This document shows, in pieces, positions 20,369 through 30,056 of a stretch of 64,000 nucleotides of DNA. The notes beneath the pieces were generated by a model. It was not told where the DNA came from and searched no databases. It saw only the letters and a list, made by a program, of their open reading frames with translations. The position numbers were made by a program, and so were the translations under genes. The first letter of the stretch is position 1. Each line of letters begins with the position of its first letter. Source of the DNA: Peribacillus glennii (GTDB lineage: Bacteria; Bacillota; Bacilli; Bacillales; DSM-1321); NCBI RefSeq assembly GCF_003429105.1, contig NZ_QVTD01000003.1, positions 1,488,001 through 1,552,000 of the forward strand, in the 5' to 3' direction.

Positions 20369-21454
20369 TTATTCAAAAATAATTTTATCGACAGCCTGCC
20401 GGTCCAGCTTTTTAATCACCTCGACGATTAGCTTTACTGCGTTTTCATAATCATCCCGATGGAGCATGGCGGCATGAGAGTGGATATAGCGAGTGGCAAT
20501 GGTAATCGCCAAAGCAGGCACTCCGCCATCCGTTAAGTGTATGGAACCCGCATCCGTACCGCCGCCCGGGATGGATTCATACTGGTAAGGGATATTATGT
20601 TCATCCGCGACATCTGTCACAAAGTCCCTCAATCCCTTGTGGGCTACCATAGAAGCATCATAAATAACGATTTGCGGGCCTTTCCCCATTTTTCCAAGTG
20701 CCTCACGCTCGGTAACTCCCGGTGTATCGCCTGCAATGCCGACATCTACAGCAAATCCGATGTCCGGCTTGATTTTATAGGTCGACGTGCGTGCCCCCCG
20801 AAGGCCGACTTCTTCCTGCACCGCACCCACACCATAAACCACATTTGGATGATCCGTACCTTTCAGTTGCTTTAACACATCGATCGCAATCGCACAGCCA
20901 ATCCGGTTATCCCAGGCTTTAGCCAACAGCATTTTTTCGTTATTCATGACTGTGAACTCGAAATAAGGGACAACCATATCGCCGGGCCGGACTCCCCATT
21001 CTTGTGCTTCTTCCCTTGATGCGGCTCCGATATCTATGAACATGTCCTTGATTTCAACCGGCTTTTTCCTTGCTTCAGGAGACAGGATGTGCGGCGGCTT
21101 GGAGCCAATGACACCTGTTACATCGCCTTTTCTTGTCACCACAGTTACCCGCTGTGCGAGCATGACCTGGGACCACCAGCCCCCTACAGGCTGAAAGCGT
21201 AAAAACCCTTTATCATCAATTTGGGTGACCATAAACCCTACTTCATCGAGATGCCCGGTGACGATGATTTTCGGGCCATTCTCTTGGCCGCTTTTTCTGG
21301 CAATCAAGCTCCCTAAACCATCTGTCGTGATTTCATCAGCATACGGCGTAATATACTCCTGCATTACTTTTCTTACTTCGCCTTCATTGCCGGGAATCCC
21401 CTTTGCATCTGTAAGATCCTTCAGCATCGTTAGTGTCTTATCCAAATTAGCCAT
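20369..21454 (-). CDS. ysdC: M42 family metallopeptidase (glutamyl aminopeptidase type)
   Basis: Cytosolic, probably self-compartmentalising aminopeptidase of 361 aa. Metal ligands are in [12 protein letters not shown] (near 67), [11 protein letters not shown] (near 180), QEEVGLRGA (near 213), [11 protein letters not shown] (near 236) and the C-terminal [15 protein letters not shown] (near 320). [11 protein letters not shown] belongs to the same family. The ATG at 21452-21454 follows GGAGG by 7 nt and is preferred over a TTG one codon earlier. Its B. subtilis namesake lies in the same neighbourhood near rplT and infC. Confidence 0.92.
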   Translation of the reverse strand: MANLDKTLTMLKDLTDAKGIPGNEGEVRKVMQEYITPYADEITTDGLGSLIARKSGQENGPKIIVTGHLDEVGFMVTQIDDKGFLRFQPVGGWWSQVMLAQRVTVVTRKGDVTGVIGSKPPHILSPEARKKPVEIKDMFIDIGAASREEAQEWGVRPGDMVVPYFEFTVMNNEKMLLAKAWDNRIGCAIAIDVLKQLKGTDHPNVVYGVGAVQEEVGLRGARTSTYKIKPDIGFAVDVGIAGDTPGVTEREALGKMGKGPQIVIYDASMVAHKGLRDFVTDVADEHNIPYQYESIPGGGTDAGSIHLTDGGVPALAITIATRYIHSHAAMLHRDDYENAVKLIVEVIKKLDRQAVDKIIFE

Positions 21455-21474
21455 CAAACTGCCTCCTCTAAATT

Positions 21475-21969
21475 TTAATACCCCTGTTCCTGTCTCTCAA
21501 AATTCACTTGATTCTTCTCAAAATAAGCTGTTTCCACCTTGTCTGCGCCAAATCCAAGCATGCCGCCAAGATTTATATATTCCATAAACAACCTGCGATA
21601 GGCCTCTCGTGTTTGTTTCATGCGGTATGTGTTGATGGCGTCATATAAAACCAGAAATTGTCCAGTCAACTCTTTTTGGGTGCTTTCTTCTGAATCCCAG
21701 TCCGTAACCGCTTCCTGAAAAGAGCGGACGATGCCAAGGGAGAGAATAAAATGGATGCCGTCTACATATTCCTCAAGAATAGTTTCTTCAGCTGAAGGCC
21801 CTTTTACACTCCAAAATTTAAAACATCTTGTTTCATTCGCCAATTCACCCAATTCGACCAAAAGAGCGAGAACTTTTCTTTCTACAAGATCCTCCTTCTC
21901 CAAACCATGGCTGGTTTCAATGTGCCGGTCTAAAGCCGCCTGCATTTCAAATAGCTTTGCTAAATTCAT
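21475..21969 (-). CDS. Dimeric dUTPase (all-alpha NTP pyrophosphatase)
   Basis: Protein of 164 aa of the MazG-like dUTPase group, which removes dUTP and supplies dUMP. Signatures are the [18 protein letters not shown] motif (residues about 36-53) with acidic metal ligands, and the second motif [16 protein letters not shown] (about 62-77). The ATG giving [10 protein letters not shown] follows AAAGGTAG; the upstream part of the frame is hydrophobic and lacks a ribosome site. It starts 21 bp upstream of ysdC and may share a transcript with it. Confidence 0.87.
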   Translation of the reverse strand: MNLAKLFEMQAALDRHIETSHGLEKEDLVERKVLALLVELGELANETRCFKFWSVKGPSAEETILEEYVDGIHFILSLGIVRSFQEAVTDWDSEESTQKELTGQFLVLYDAINTYRMKQTREAYRRLFMEYINLGGMLGFGADKVETAYFEKNQVNFERQEQGY

Positions 21970-22066
21970 TTCTTCACTACCTTTTTGTTTTCTCTCCAGA
22001 AAATTATAACAAAAATTGATACTTATAGAAAACGATAGTAAAAATAGCATTGCTTTAGATGCAATC

Positions 22067-22098
22067 AAAAACGCTTGGAGTTTTAATGATCCAAGCGT
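22067..22098 (-). terminator. terminator after the TVP38-family gene
   Basis: ACGCTTGGA / TCCAAGCGT with a 10-nt loop, then TTTTTG on the minus strand, eight bases past the stop. Confidence 0.83.
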
Positions 22099-22105
22099 CC
22101 ATTTT

Positions 22106-22675
22106 TTATTCCCCGGGCTGAAAGAATTCCTTCCATGTAATTACTGTATATTTTTCCCTCAACAGATAAATCAGCACGGTTAACGAAAGCAGGAGAATCA
22201 ATGCCATCGACGGGCTGAATTCAGAAATATAGCTGCCAAATACCGTATAGAAAAAAGCAAGCGGAATGTTCGATAAAAAAGAATAGTATGCGAAACCTTT
22301 AAATCCCTGCTTGTTTTCCATTAAACAAAGGGACAACAAATGATAATGGATAAATGGGATCAGCCGTAATATGGTGATCTGCGGAACATTCAGATTACGC
22401 TTACCGAACAGCTTGTTTTTCATTTTCAAAAGCCGTTCCCTCGTTTTTAGAAACCTATTGATGACACCATAAAATAGGAAACTTGATAAAGACAACCCGA
22501 CAATGGAGTACACTGTACCTGCCAATGGCCCAAAAAGGATCCCGCCCGATATGCAAATCACTGCTACCGGAATGAAAAAGAACTGTCTCAACAAATGAAA
22601 GATGATGAAGATGAATGGTGCAAATACACTCCCCGCCCCAATGGTTGCCATTATTAGTGAAAGCTCCTCATTCAT
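22106..22675 (-). CDS. TVP38/TMEM64 (VTT domain) family membrane protein
   Basis: Membrane protein of 189 aa with about five hydrophobic segments. The motifs FFIPVAVICISGGILFGPLAGT (about 33-54) and ILRLIPFIHYHLLSLCLM (about 102-119) are the conserved parts of the VTT/SNARE-associated family, to which DedA-like proteins belong. Relatives act in lipid scrambling or transport, but no substrate can be inferred. The ATG follows GGAGGAAAA. Confidence 0.78.
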   Translation of the reverse strand: MNEELSLIMATIGAGSVFAPFIFIIFHLLRQFFFIPVAVICISGGILFGPLAGTVYSIVGLSLSSFLFYGVINRFLKTRERLLKMKNKLFGKRNLNVPQITILRLIPFIHYHLLSLCLMENKQGFKGFAYYSFLSNIPLAFFYTVFGSYISEFSPSMALILLLSLTVLIYLLREKYTVITWKEFFQPGE

Positions 22676-22748
22676 GGTTTTCCTCCTCTATGATGCGGCA
22701 GCTAGAAGCTACTACAAGCATATACAACAAGATTCGGATATATGACTG

Positions 22749-23012
22749 TTAAGAAAGTAAGATAGCGGCCAAAGCCAGCTCGATCAGCATCATTAAAGGG
22801 AAACCGATTCTAAAACTGATGTGCTTGGTCTTATGACGGAAGCGAAACATTGCGGCTGTAGCCCCGATGGCCCCGCCAAGGACCGCCAGCAGCCAGAGTG
22901 TTTGTTCGCTGATTCGATATTGCTGCTTGATCGCTTTTTCTTTATCTTTTTTCATCGTAAAGAAAGCAATGAGGTTGATGATCAGAAAATATAGCAATAG
23001 TAAAGATTCCAC
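22749..23012 (-). CDS. ysdA: DUF1294 family small membrane protein
   Basis: 87 aa, with hydrophobic helices at about 3-19, 38-60 and 68-85. The segment ISEQTLWLLAVLGGAIGATAAM followed by the FRHKTKHISFRIGFPL stretch is the DUF1294 signature. The role is unknown. The GTG start follows GGAGGGGG. It lies immediately downstream of rplT, as ysdA does in B. subtilis, but behind a terminator. Confidence 0.85.
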   Translation of the reverse strand: MESLLLLYFLIINLIAFFTMKKDKEKAIKQQYRISEQTLWLLAVLGGAIGATAAMFRFRHKTKHISFRIGFPLMMLIELALAAILLS

Positions 23013-23040
23013 GTTTCTCTTCCCCCTCCTTATTTATGTA

Positions 23041-23078
23041 AAAAAAGCCATCCTCAAACGACTCGAGAATGGCTTTTT
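23041..23078 (-). terminator. terminator of infC-rpmI-rplT
   Basis: AAAAAGCCAT ... ATGGCTTTTT with additional CTC/GAG pairing in the stem and T run on the minus strand, about 40 nt after the rplT stop. Confidence 0.85.
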
Positions 23079-23116
23079 AACAAGTTAAGTTCCGGCGCCT
23101 TACGCCTTCACTTATC

Positions 23117-23476
23117 TTAATTATCTAATTGTTGTTTAGCTGCAGTAGCCAATTGCGCAAATGCTTGCTCATCAGCAATTGCAAGTTCAGCTAGCATTTT
23201 ACGGTTTACATCGATGCCTGCAAGCTTCAAACCATGCATTAAACGGCTGTAAGAAAGACCGTTGATACGTGCAGCTGCGTTGATACGAGTGATCCATAGC
23301 TTGCGGAAGTCGCGCTTTTTCTGGCGACGATCGCGGAATGCATATTGCAAGGATTTCATTACCTGCTGGTTGGCAACTTTATATAATGTATGTTTGGAAC
23401 CATAATAACCTTTAGCTAATTTAAGAACTTTTTTACGACGTTTGCGAGTAACAGTACCGCCTTTTACACGTGGCAT
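23117..23476 (-). CDS. rplT: 50S ribosomal protein L20
   Basis: 119 aa, early-assembly 23S rRNA-binding protein and, in Bacillus, the autogenous repressor of this operon. [40 protein letters not shown] and [20 protein letters not shown] are invariant family blocks. It is the last gene of infC-rpmI-rplT. Confidence 0.99.
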   Translation of the reverse strand: MPRVKGGTVTRKRRKKVLKLAKGYYGSKHTLYKVANQQVMKSLQYAFRDRRQKKRDFRKLWITRINAAARINGLSYSRLMHGLKLAGIDVNRKMLAELAIADEQAFAQLATAAKQQLDN

Positions 23477-23512
23477 GTTATTTCCCTCCTATATAAATCG
23501 ATGAAGTCGATA

Positions 23513-23713
23513 TTACTTAATATTGTCTAACAAGTGGCGAATGCGTTTGAAGTCGCCTTTGCTTACAAGGCTTGCTTTGCGAAGCTTGCGCTTAGCTTTA
23601 GTGGATTTGTTTGCAAATAAGTGGCTAGTGTATGCGTGTGAACGCTTAAGCTTGCCAGATCCAGTTTTCTTGAAGCGCTTTGCAGCTCCGCGGTGAGTTT
23701 TCATTTTAGGCAT
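23513..23713 (-). CDS. rpmI: 50S ribosomal protein L35
   Basis: 66 aa, very basic, starting [20 protein letters not shown] as in all bacterial L35 proteins. It lies between infC and rplT with short gaps (22 and 36 bp). Confidence 0.99.
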   Translation of the reverse strand: MPKMKTHRGAAKRFKKTGSGKLKRSHAYTSHLFANKSTKAKRKLRKASLVSKGDFKRIRHLLDNIK

Positions 23714-23735
23714 AAGGTATTCCTCCTCATTACGA

Positions 23736-24251
23736 TTACTTGTCGTTTTTCGGTGCTAGAATTAAGAACATGCTGCGTCCGTCCATTTTCGGATGGGTTT
23801 CAATTGTCGCTACTTCTTTACATGCTGCGGAAAAACGGTCCAATACGCGCTGGCCGATTTCTTTATGCGTGATCGCGCGCCCTTTAAAGCGGATGGAAGC
23901 TTTCACTTTATCCCCTTTTTCAAGGAACTTGATCGCATTGCGAAGCTTTGTATTGAAATCATGTTCATCAATAGTCGGGCTCAAACGAACCTCTTTCAAA
24001 CTAATGATCTTTTGGTTCTTGCGTGATTCTTTGTCTTTCTTTTGCTGCTCAAAACGGAATTTTCCGTAGTCCATGATACGGGCTACCGGAGGCTTTGCGT
24101 TTGCAGCAACTACAACTAAATCAAGATTTGCACGAGCGGCAATATCGAGTGCTTCGAATTTCGTTTTAATTCCCAGCTGTTCGCCGTTTTGGTCAATCAG
24201 ACGAAGTTCACGGGCACGGATACCCTCGTTTACCATCATGTCTTTACTAAT
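23736..24251 (-). CDS. infC: Translation initiation factor IF-3, ATT start
   Basis: IF-3 (171 aa) discriminates initiator codons and keeps 30S subunits free. It has [57 protein letters not shown] and [18 protein letters not shown]. The frame opens at ATT (24249-24251), giving [11 protein letters not shown], eight nt after GGAGGT; the next ATG has no proper ribosome site. A rare AUU start is conserved in infC because IF-3 itself rejects such starts, so the protein limits its own synthesis. Confidence 0.95.
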   Translation of the reverse strand: MSKDMMVNEGIRARELRLIDQNGEQLGIKTKFEALDIAARANLDLVVVAANAKPPVARIMDYGKFRFEQQKKDKESRKNQKIISLKEVRLSPTIDEHDFNTKLRNAIKFLEKGDKVKASIRFKGRAITHKEIGQRVLDRFSAACKEVATIETHPKMDGRSMFLILAPKNDK

Positions 24252-24528
24252 AGTTAGCCACCTCCAAGGTTATTTAAAGAATACAACGTCGGGAAAAATA
24301 TTTGCAGTACCATCATCCAAACTTACTCACCATGATATCAGCTGCACAAATGATTATAAGCAATAAAAAAGTGTGGATGTCTTTAACAACACCCACACAT
24401 AATAGACTAAATAGAATAATTCCAAATAATCAAATCATGGACCTGCTAACTGCAATTTCTGTGCGTCAACCAGGTGAGAAGCGGGTGCTTCTTCTTTTCC
24501 TTAAACACGTATTCAATTCACCTAAGAA
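24252..24528 (-). promoter_or_regulatory. L20-type leader of infC with transcription attenuator
   Basis: A leader of about 275 nt. It has a strong hairpin GTGTGGATGT / ACACCCACAC (24371-24398) followed on the minus strand by six T, more than 100 nt before the infC start. Upstream, CCCGCTTCTCACCTGGTTGACGC at about 24461-24483 resembles the conserved part of the Firmicute L20 leader (recalled, not searched). Binding of L20 is expected to favour termination. Confidence 0.8.
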
Positions 24529-24558
24529 AATATATCATAATCACGGATGATATGTCAA
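24529..24558 (-). promoter_or_regulatory. sigma-A promoter of infC operon
   Basis: TTGACA, 18-nt spacer, TATATT on the minus strand, upstream of the leader. Confidence 0.65.
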
Positions 24559-24740
24559 CCATTACTTGTTTTTCACAACTGAAATTATATTATCAAAATT
24601 AAGAGGGATTTGCAATATGTTTTTTTGTTTTTTATCATCCATGAAATTGCTAGTTAAATTATGAGAATTTTTTGCCCGATGATACATGTTCACGGGCGAC
24701 TTTTCCAATTTATGAGTCAGGTGCCCTTTGTCTCTAAAAT

Positions 24741-24960
24741 ATTGATCAGCTCGTTGAATTTATTGATAAATCCCCTAAATATCGGTAAAAAAATTTGATT
24801 TATTGATATATTTTCTAAAATATTGTTAAATGCTGTGATTTAATTGATATATCCTTTGAAATGTTGCTAATTTGAACCTTGGTATATCCCTAAAATTATT
24901 GATAAATGCTTGGGAATTATGAATATATCCTCTGATTTATTAATAAAAGCTTTGAATGCT
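24741..24960. repeat. AT-rich degenerate repeat, 11 units of ~20 nt
   Basis: Units built on ATTGATAWATCC or ATTGATAAATGC begin at about 24741, 24762, 24781, 24802, 24822, 24843, 24863, 24881, 24898, 24919 and 24939, so spacing stays at 17-21 nt. Several neighbouring units alternate between an ATCC-like and a TGC-like middle. All frames are interrupted, and it ends 10 bp before the GNAT gene stop. Confidence 0.75.
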
Positions 24961-24970
24961 TATTCATTCT

Positions 24971-25465
24971 CTATATGAGCTTTGACATATAGTATTCATC
25001 CACGTACTGTCCGTCGATAGTAAGGGAATCATTTTTCGTGCCTTCCACTTGAAATCCCATTTTTTTATAAAGGGAAAATGCCGTCTCATTATGGGCAATT
25101 ACCGTGAGTTCAATCCTGTGAATGTGATGCTGCCTTGCCCAGTGCTCCATTGCTTCTAAAAGCATGGTACCGGCTCCTTTCCCCCGAAATCGTGACCCTA
25201 CTCCGACAACCAGATAAATGGAATGCTTAATCCTCGCTTGCTGATTGCCGATCATCATAAGATAACCTGCTAATTTTCCGCCGGATTCAGCTACTAAAAT
25301 TTCAGACAGCTCAACCTTATTCATTGCTTCAATCCTTAATTGCATCTGCTCGGTTGACGTTTTTCTCTCTCCGGGACCATATAGCATTAAATTGGAATCA
25401 TCCACTTCATTCATAAGCTGCAATAGTCTTTCAGCATCGTCCGGTACTGCTTTTCTGATGTTCAT
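24971..25465 (-). CDS. GNAT family N-acetyltransferase
   Basis: 164 aa, transfers an acetyl group from acetyl-CoA to an unknown amine. The acetyl-CoA loop is VVGVGSRFRGKGAGTMLLEAMEHWA near residues 84-104, followed by IELTVIAHNETAFSLYKKMGFQVEGTK, the usual GNAT C-terminal half. I took the second of two adjacent ATG codons because GGGGG then lies 6 nt upstream. Substrate is not evident. It lies between thrS and infC and probably begins beyond the thrS terminator. Confidence 0.82.
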   Translation of the reverse strand: MNIRKAVPDDAERLLQLMNEVDDSNLMLYGPGERKTSTEQMQLRIEAMNKVELSEILVAESGGKLAGYLMMIGNQQARIKHSIYLVVGVGSRFRGKGAGTMLLEAMEHWARQHHIHRIELTVIAHNETAFSLYKKMGFQVEGTKNDSLTIDGQYVDEYYMSKLI

Positions 25466-25486
25466 CATATTCCCCCTTATTTTATA

Positions 25487-25519
25487 CAAAAGGAGACACC
25501 CTTTTTTTGGATGCCTCCT
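25487..25519 (-). terminator. terminator after thrS
   Basis: AGGAGGCATCC / GGGTGTCTCCT with an A7 loop, followed by TTTTG on the minus strand. G-U pairs complete the stem. Confidence 0.82.
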
Positions 25520-25530
25520 CTTGATGGTTA

Positions 25531-27465
25531 TTAATTGAATTGGACTTCTTCTTTAAGAGATTTCAAAAACTCTTCAAATGAAATCGTTTCGGATTTTTGT
25601 TCCCCGTATTTACGTACGTTTACGCTGCCCTCTTGGATTTCATTATCTCCGACTACGAGCATATAAGGAATTTTCTGCATTTGGGATTCCCGGATTTTAT
25701 AGCCGATTTTTTCATCGCGCTGGTCAAGCTCCACACGGAATCCTTCAGCTTGAAGTTTTTCCTGTACTTCCTTCGCATAATTAAGATGAACCTCAGGGGA
25801 CACAGGGATAACCTGGACCTGTACCGGCGCAAGCCATGTCGGGAAAGCGCCTTTATATTCTTCAATCAAGAAAGCAACAAAGCGTTCCATTGTTGATACT
25901 ACCCCACGGTGAATAACAACCGGGCGGTGCTGTTTTCCATCTTCCCCTACATAGCTCAGGTCAAAGCGCTCAGGCAATAAGAAATCCAGCTGGACCGTTG
26001 AAAGGGTTTCGTCTTTCCCTAATGCCGTACGCACCTGAACATCAAGCTTAGGACCATAGAACGCCGCTTCGCCTTCTGCCTCGAAGTATTCCAGCCCAAG
26101 CTCATCCATTGCCTCTTTCAACATGCCCTGCGCTTTTTCCCACATTGTGTCGTCATCAAAATACTTTTCTGTATCCTCTGGGTCACGGTAAGAAAGGCGG
26201 AAGGAATAATCATTGATATCAAAGTCTTTATATACAGCAAGAACCAGGTTTACAACCCGTTTGAATTCTTCTTTGATCTGATCAGGGCGGACGAAGATGT
26301 GCGCATCATTCAAAGTCATGCCGCGAACGCGCTGAAGGCCGGAAAGAGCCCCCGACATTTCATAACGGTGCATTGTGCCAAGCTCGGCGATGCGGATTGG
26401 CAGCTCGCGGTAGCTGTGGATGCTGTTTTTATAAATCATCATGTGATGCGGGCAGTTCATCGGGCGCAGGACAAGCTGTTCATTGTCCATATCCATTACA
26501 GGGAACATGTCTTCATGATAATGATCCCAGTGGCCGGATGTTTTATATAAATCAACGCTCCCCATGATCGGTGTATAGACATGGTTGTAACCTAAACGCT
26601 CTTCTTTATCGACAATATAGCGCTCGATCACACGGCGGATTGTTGCGCCTTTTGGCAGCCATAGCGGCATTCCCTGCCCAACTAACTGCGAGCTTGTGAA
26701 AAGATTCAATTCTTTTCCCAGCTTGCGGTGGTCGCGTTCTTTCGCTTCCTCAAGCAGGCGCAGATGTTCAGCCAGGTCCTCTTTCTTAAAGAAGGCAGTC
26801 CCGTAAATCCGTTGCAGCATTTTGTTATTGCTGTCTCCTCTCCAATAGGCACCTGCAATGCTCATCAGTTTGAATTCCTTTATTTTCCCTGTGGAAGGTA
26901 CATGGATTCCGCGGCAAAGGTCAAAGAATTCTCCTTGTTCATATATGGTTACTTGCTCATCAGCCGGAATAGCCTCTATTAATTCCAGCTTATATTCATC
27001 GCCAATTTCCTTGAACCGCTTGACGGCTTCATCCCGGCTTACCTCGACGCGGACCACTTCAAGGTTTTCGTTGATTATTTTTTTCATTTCCTTTTCAATT
27101 TTCGGCAGGTCTTCAGGTGTAAGCGACTCTTCAAGGTCCAAGTCATAGTAGAATCCGCCTTCAATAACCGGGCCCACACCGAATTTCGCATTTTTATATA
27201 GACGCTTGATCGCCTGGGCCATTAAATGCGCTGAGCTGTGGCGCAGGATCTCCAACGCTTCATCGCTGTCCTGTGTGATGATTTCAATCGGTCCGCTACC
27301 CTCGATTGGACGCTTTAAATCATATAACCGGCCATCAAATTTGCCTGCAATTGATTTTTTCTTTAACCCGGGGCTGATGGATGCTGCAATATCTTCCGTA
27401 GTTGTACCCTTGGGGAACTCCTTCACCGCTCCGTCGGGAAAAGTCACTTTGATCATTTCAGACAT
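25531..27465 (-). CDS. thrS: Threonyl-tRNA synthetase
   Basis: Class II synthetase, 644 aa. Domains in order: TGS domain (1-62), editing domain with [17 protein letters not shown] (about 75-90) and [14 protein letters not shown] (about 180), catalytic core with [14 protein letters not shown] and [22 protein letters not shown], and the C-terminal anticodon-binding domain (about 540-640). The ATG follows AAAGGAGTG. It is controlled by the T-box upstream. Confidence 0.98.
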   Translation of the reverse strand: MSEMIKVTFPDGAVKEFPKGTTTEDIAASISPGLKKKSIAGKFDGRLYDLKRPIEGSGPIEIITQDSDEALEILRHSSAHLMAQAIKRLYKNAKFGVGPVIEGGFYYDLDLEESLTPEDLPKIEKEMKKIINENLEVVRVEVSRDEAVKRFKEIGDEYKLELIEAIPADEQVTIYEQGEFFDLCRGIHVPSTGKIKEFKLMSIAGAYWRGDSNNKMLQRIYGTAFFKKEDLAEHLRLLEEAKERDHRKLGKELNLFTSSQLVGQGMPLWLPKGATIRRVIERYIVDKEERLGYNHVYTPIMGSVDLYKTSGHWDHYHEDMFPVMDMDNEQLVLRPMNCPHHMMIYKNSIHSYRELPIRIAELGTMHRYEMSGALSGLQRVRGMTLNDAHIFVRPDQIKEEFKRVVNLVLAVYKDFDINDYSFRLSYRDPEDTEKYFDDDTMWEKAQGMLKEAMDELGLEYFEAEGEAAFYGPKLDVQVRTALGKDETLSTVQLDFLLPERFDLSYVGEDGKQHRPVVIHRGVVSTMERFVAFLIEEYKGAFPTWLAPVQVQVIPVSPEVHLNYAKEVQEKLQAEGFRVELDQRDEKIGYKIRESQMQKIPYMLVVGDNEIQEGSVNVRKYGEQKSETISFEEFLKSLKEEVQFN

Positions 27466-27540
27466 ACAGGTTCACTCCTTTGTTTTCTCCAAAATTTGTA
27501 GTGTATCTCTTGCCAGGGGCAAAGAACCGCCTGAAAAACA

Positions 27541-27785
27541 GAAAAAGCCCGCCCCTGTAAAAAACAGGGACGAGCTTTGTGATAAACTTAACCCGCGGTT
27601 CCACCCTCGTTTCATTCCGCCGCCTGAGGCAGAATGACACTCGTAACTAATAACGGCAGTTTCCCGTCAGCCAATACTCGATGAAATGCTTTCACAGCTG
27701 AAGTTTAGAGGCGGTAAGTGTTCTAACCGTGTTAGGAAGCTTTCAGCCATGACTTCCCTCTCTGGAAACCGCTTTTAGAATACCC
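27541..27785 (-). promoter_or_regulatory. T-box leader (threonine) of thrS
   Basis: Minus-strand T-box AGGGTGGAACCGCG at 27594-27607. It is followed by the terminator AAAGCTCGTCCCTG / CAGGGGCGGGCTTT (27544-27578) and a T run. An ACC triplet in the stem I region near 27713 fits a threonine specifier. Uncharged tRNA-Thr would stabilise the antiterminator. Confidence 0.92.
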
Positions 27786-27834
27786 ATGTCCTCATCATTA
27801 CTTTTGGAATAATATTTTGTATAGTATGTAGGGT

Positions 27835-27863
27835 ATTATAAAATGATATGTACTTAAAATCAA
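27835..27863 (-). promoter_or_regulatory. sigma-A promoter of thrS
   Basis: TTGATT, 17-nt spacer, TATAAT on the minus strand, just before the T-box. Confidence 0.7.
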
Positions 27864-27919
27864 GTTCTATTTCAGAAAATAATACTGCGCTTTCAAGGCA
27901 ATCAAAGACACAGAACGAA

Positions 27920-28786
27920 TCAATCTTGCCGGGCCTTTTCCATAGAGGGAGGAGTTTGGCCAAAGGCAGTCAATGGCCGGATGATTGTCCTTTCTTCAAA
28001 AATCCTTGTAATGGTTTGCACCAGTCCGTCCTCTAAAACATCCGTGTACAGAAAAAGATGGGCAGGCGCAATCGATATTAGCGGCGCAAGAACTGCTCGG
28101 TCTACATAAACCGGATTCTGTGAAAGAAGCTTGCGGTCGATCAGCTTAAAAATCTCACGTTTATCGAGTCTTCTATAGTTGTCATCAAAAAAGGAAAATC
28201 CGTTATGATGAAGCAGATGGAGACTTTCCATTTTCGATTCCTGTTTAAAAAGAAAATCGCGCAGCGCAGCTATAAAGCTTTGATAATCCTGTTCAAACTT
28301 ATATTCATCAATCGCAGATTCCACGTGGGCAATCAAGGAATCGTAGAAGGACTTTAGGCGGAACGTCGCAAATGAATCAAAGGAAAAAGAAATTCTGTCG
28401 GCAAAAAAAGTACGAAGCCCTTCATATATAATCGTCTTTTCCTGTTCAAACACCCGCAGTCTGTCCCCGTCCTGGCCGTCGTCAAGTATAGAGCAGGCAA
28501 TCTCAATGATGGCGTCAATTTCTTCATGCTCCCGGTAAAAAAATTTATTTCTTAAAATAGATTCCAGCCAGGCCGGCAGCTTTGCCTCCAATAAAAAAGC
28601 ATAAAAAACATCGCTTAATAAAGACAATAGATTTGGCAGATTATTGTCCTTTACGGTGATAATTAAACCGTGTTCCGGCTTAAAATGTATATATTCATCG
28701 AGTTCTGTCCCTAATGGGTGGACAGAAACGTATTCAAGCAGCTTCAGTGCTTCTGTTTCCGACTGAAAATGGATGTATACCAACAA
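27920..28786 (-). CDS. ytxC: YtxC-like sporulation protein
   Basis: 288 aa, no signal peptide or membrane segment. It matches the YtxC family by its N-terminal IHFQSETEALKLLEYV, by overall length and by location between dnaI and thrS. FSFDSFATFRLKSFYDSL in the middle is the most conserved part as I recall it. Biochemical activity is unknown; the gene is annotated as sporulation-related in Bacillus. Two adjacent TTG codons follow a G-rich ribosome site, so the start could be 28786 or 28783. Confidence 0.78.
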   Translation of the reverse strand: MLVYIHFQSETEALKLLEYVSVHPLGTELDEYIHFKPEHGLIITVKDNNLPNLLSLLSDVFYAFLLEAKLPAWLESILRNKFFYREHEEIDAIIEIACSILDDGQDGDRLRVFEQEKTIIYEGLRTFFADRISFSFDSFATFRLKSFYDSLIAHVESAIDEYKFEQDYQSFIAALRDFLFKQESKMESLHLLHHNGFSFFDDNYRRLDKREIFKLIDRKLLSQNPVYVDRAVLAPLISIAPAHLFLYTDVLEDGLVQTITRIFEERTIIRPLTAFGQTPPSMEKARQD

Positions 28787-28871
28787 TACCCCCCCTAAAA
28801 CCTGTCCTGTTTATATGTATATGGGGTTATCTTGCTGTTTAGAAGCGCTGGCGGACTGGTTTTTTAAAAGG

Positions 28872-28903
28872 AAAAGCGCCATCCTGATGATGTGCGCTTT
28901 TTG
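28872..28903 (-). terminator. terminator after the dnaB-dnaI genes
   Basis: AAAAGCGC / GCGCTTTT around a 14-nt loop. It lies 210 bp beyond the dnaI stop and 86 bp before the ytxC start. T-rich flanks occur on both sides, so direction is not certain. Confidence 0.6.
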
Positions 28904-28962
28904 TTTATTAGAACCTATAAAATATGTCAACTTAATTTGATGTCTAGCTTCAATATATATGG

Positions 28963-29082
28963 ATGTGCTAGTGCCGATGTTGCCACGGGACGTGGAGCTT
29001 TAAATAGGCGAACCCCAGCCCCGACGCGCAGGACATGTTAGTGCTGACGTTTGCCGCAGGACGTGGCATATGTTAGTCGACG
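28963..29082. repeat. two related ~35-nt GC-rich units in the dnaI-ytxC gap
   Basis: Unit 1 near 28963-28996 (ATGTGCTAGTGCCGATG, then GCCACGGGACGTGG) and unit 2 near 29034-29067 (CATGTTAGTGCTGACG, then GCCGCAGGACGTGG) are alike and lie 71 bp apart. A third partial ATGTTAGTCGACG follows. The left flank GATGTCTAGCTTC resembles the start of a common Bacillus intergenic repeat. No coding frame is credible. Confidence 0.5.
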
Positions 29083-29112
29083 TTCCTTTATAACGGGGTC
29101 CTTCCGCATTTC

Positions 29113-30051
29113 TTACCGGCGGCGGTTTTCACCTGTAAGCTGCAACGGCTCAGCCAGATAATTGATCCGTTCCATAATCCGTGCCGCTTTCACTTCCTCT
29201 TTTTCACCGCGCTGGGAGAAGGTCAAATGATTTTGGAGCCCGTCAAAATCGAAATTGGAGGTAAAGAATGTTGGAAGGTTTTCAAGCATGCGGAATTGGA
29301 GAATCGGTCCCAGTACTTCATCCCGTGCCCAGCTGCTCATGGCTTCTGCACCAATATCATCCAACATAAGTACAGGGGCTTTTTTCGTCATTTCAATTTT
29401 GTCATTCAGCGTGTTATCGCTGATAGAAGATTTGATTTCCCTTATAAAATCAGGAACGTATACAATCAATGAGGATATTTGATTTTTCGCCAGCTCATTG
29501 GCAATGGCACCAAGCAAGTATGTTTTACCAACACCAAAGCTACCATGCAAATACATCCCTTTTTGCTGTTTGCCTGGTATATACTCCTCAACAAAGCTGG
29601 TAGCTTTTTCAATTGCTTCTATGCGGTTTCCTGAAATGTCAGTATGATAAAAATCATCCAAGGAAGCAGACAGGATATCCTTTGGTACATAAAGACTCTG
29701 GATCAGCTTTTCATGTTTCCTCTTTTCATCGTCAACAGCTTTCCGCGGGCAGATTTCATAACTAAGGTCTATTCCATTTCCATTGATTACGAGTTTTGGA
29801 TGATATCCCTGCATCATATTGACACAGCCGCCAAGGCTTGGACACTTGTCGCAATTCTTGCTTTGCGAGGAAAACTCATACAGCTTCATCAGGCTTTTTT
29901 CCACTTTTTCCTTTGATACTCGTGAGCTGTTTTCATTTAAGAACAACCGGATTTGTTCGTCATTAAGAACTTCATTTTTTATATACTCGTATTTTTGGTT
30001 GAATTCTACATTATTTGCGAGTTTGTTCAAAGCATCGCCAATTCTTCGCAC
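29113..30051 (-). CDS. dnaI: Primosomal protein DnaI (helicase loader)
   Basis: AAA+ ATPase of 312 aa that loads the DnaC helicase at oriC and restart sites. The N-terminal helicase-binding domain contains a zinc-type cysteine cluster (NCDKCPSLGGC). The C-terminal ATPase has Walker A GSFGVGKTYLLGAIANELA near 170, Walker B VLMLDDIGAE near 225 and FTSNFDFDGL. The second GTG (30049-30051) was chosen because GGGGG lies 8 nt upstream and the alignment with B. subtilis DnaI starts there. It begins 5 bp after dnaB. Confidence 0.93.
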   Translation of the reverse strand: MRRIGDALNKLANNVEFNQKYEYIKNEVLNDEQIRLFLNENSSRVSKEKVEKSLMKLYEFSSQSKNCDKCPSLGGCVNMMQGYHPKLVINGNGIDLSYEICPRKAVDDEKRKHEKLIQSLYVPKDILSASLDDFYHTDISGNRIEAIEKATSFVEEYIPGKQQKGMYLHGSFGVGKTYLLGAIANELAKNQISSLIVYVPDFIREIKSSISDNTLNDKIEMTKKAPVLMLDDIGAEAMSSWARDEVLGPILQFRMLENLPTFFTSNFDFDGLQNHLTFSQRGEKEEVKAARIMERINYLAEPLQLTGENRRR

Positions 30052-30056
30052 AAGGT

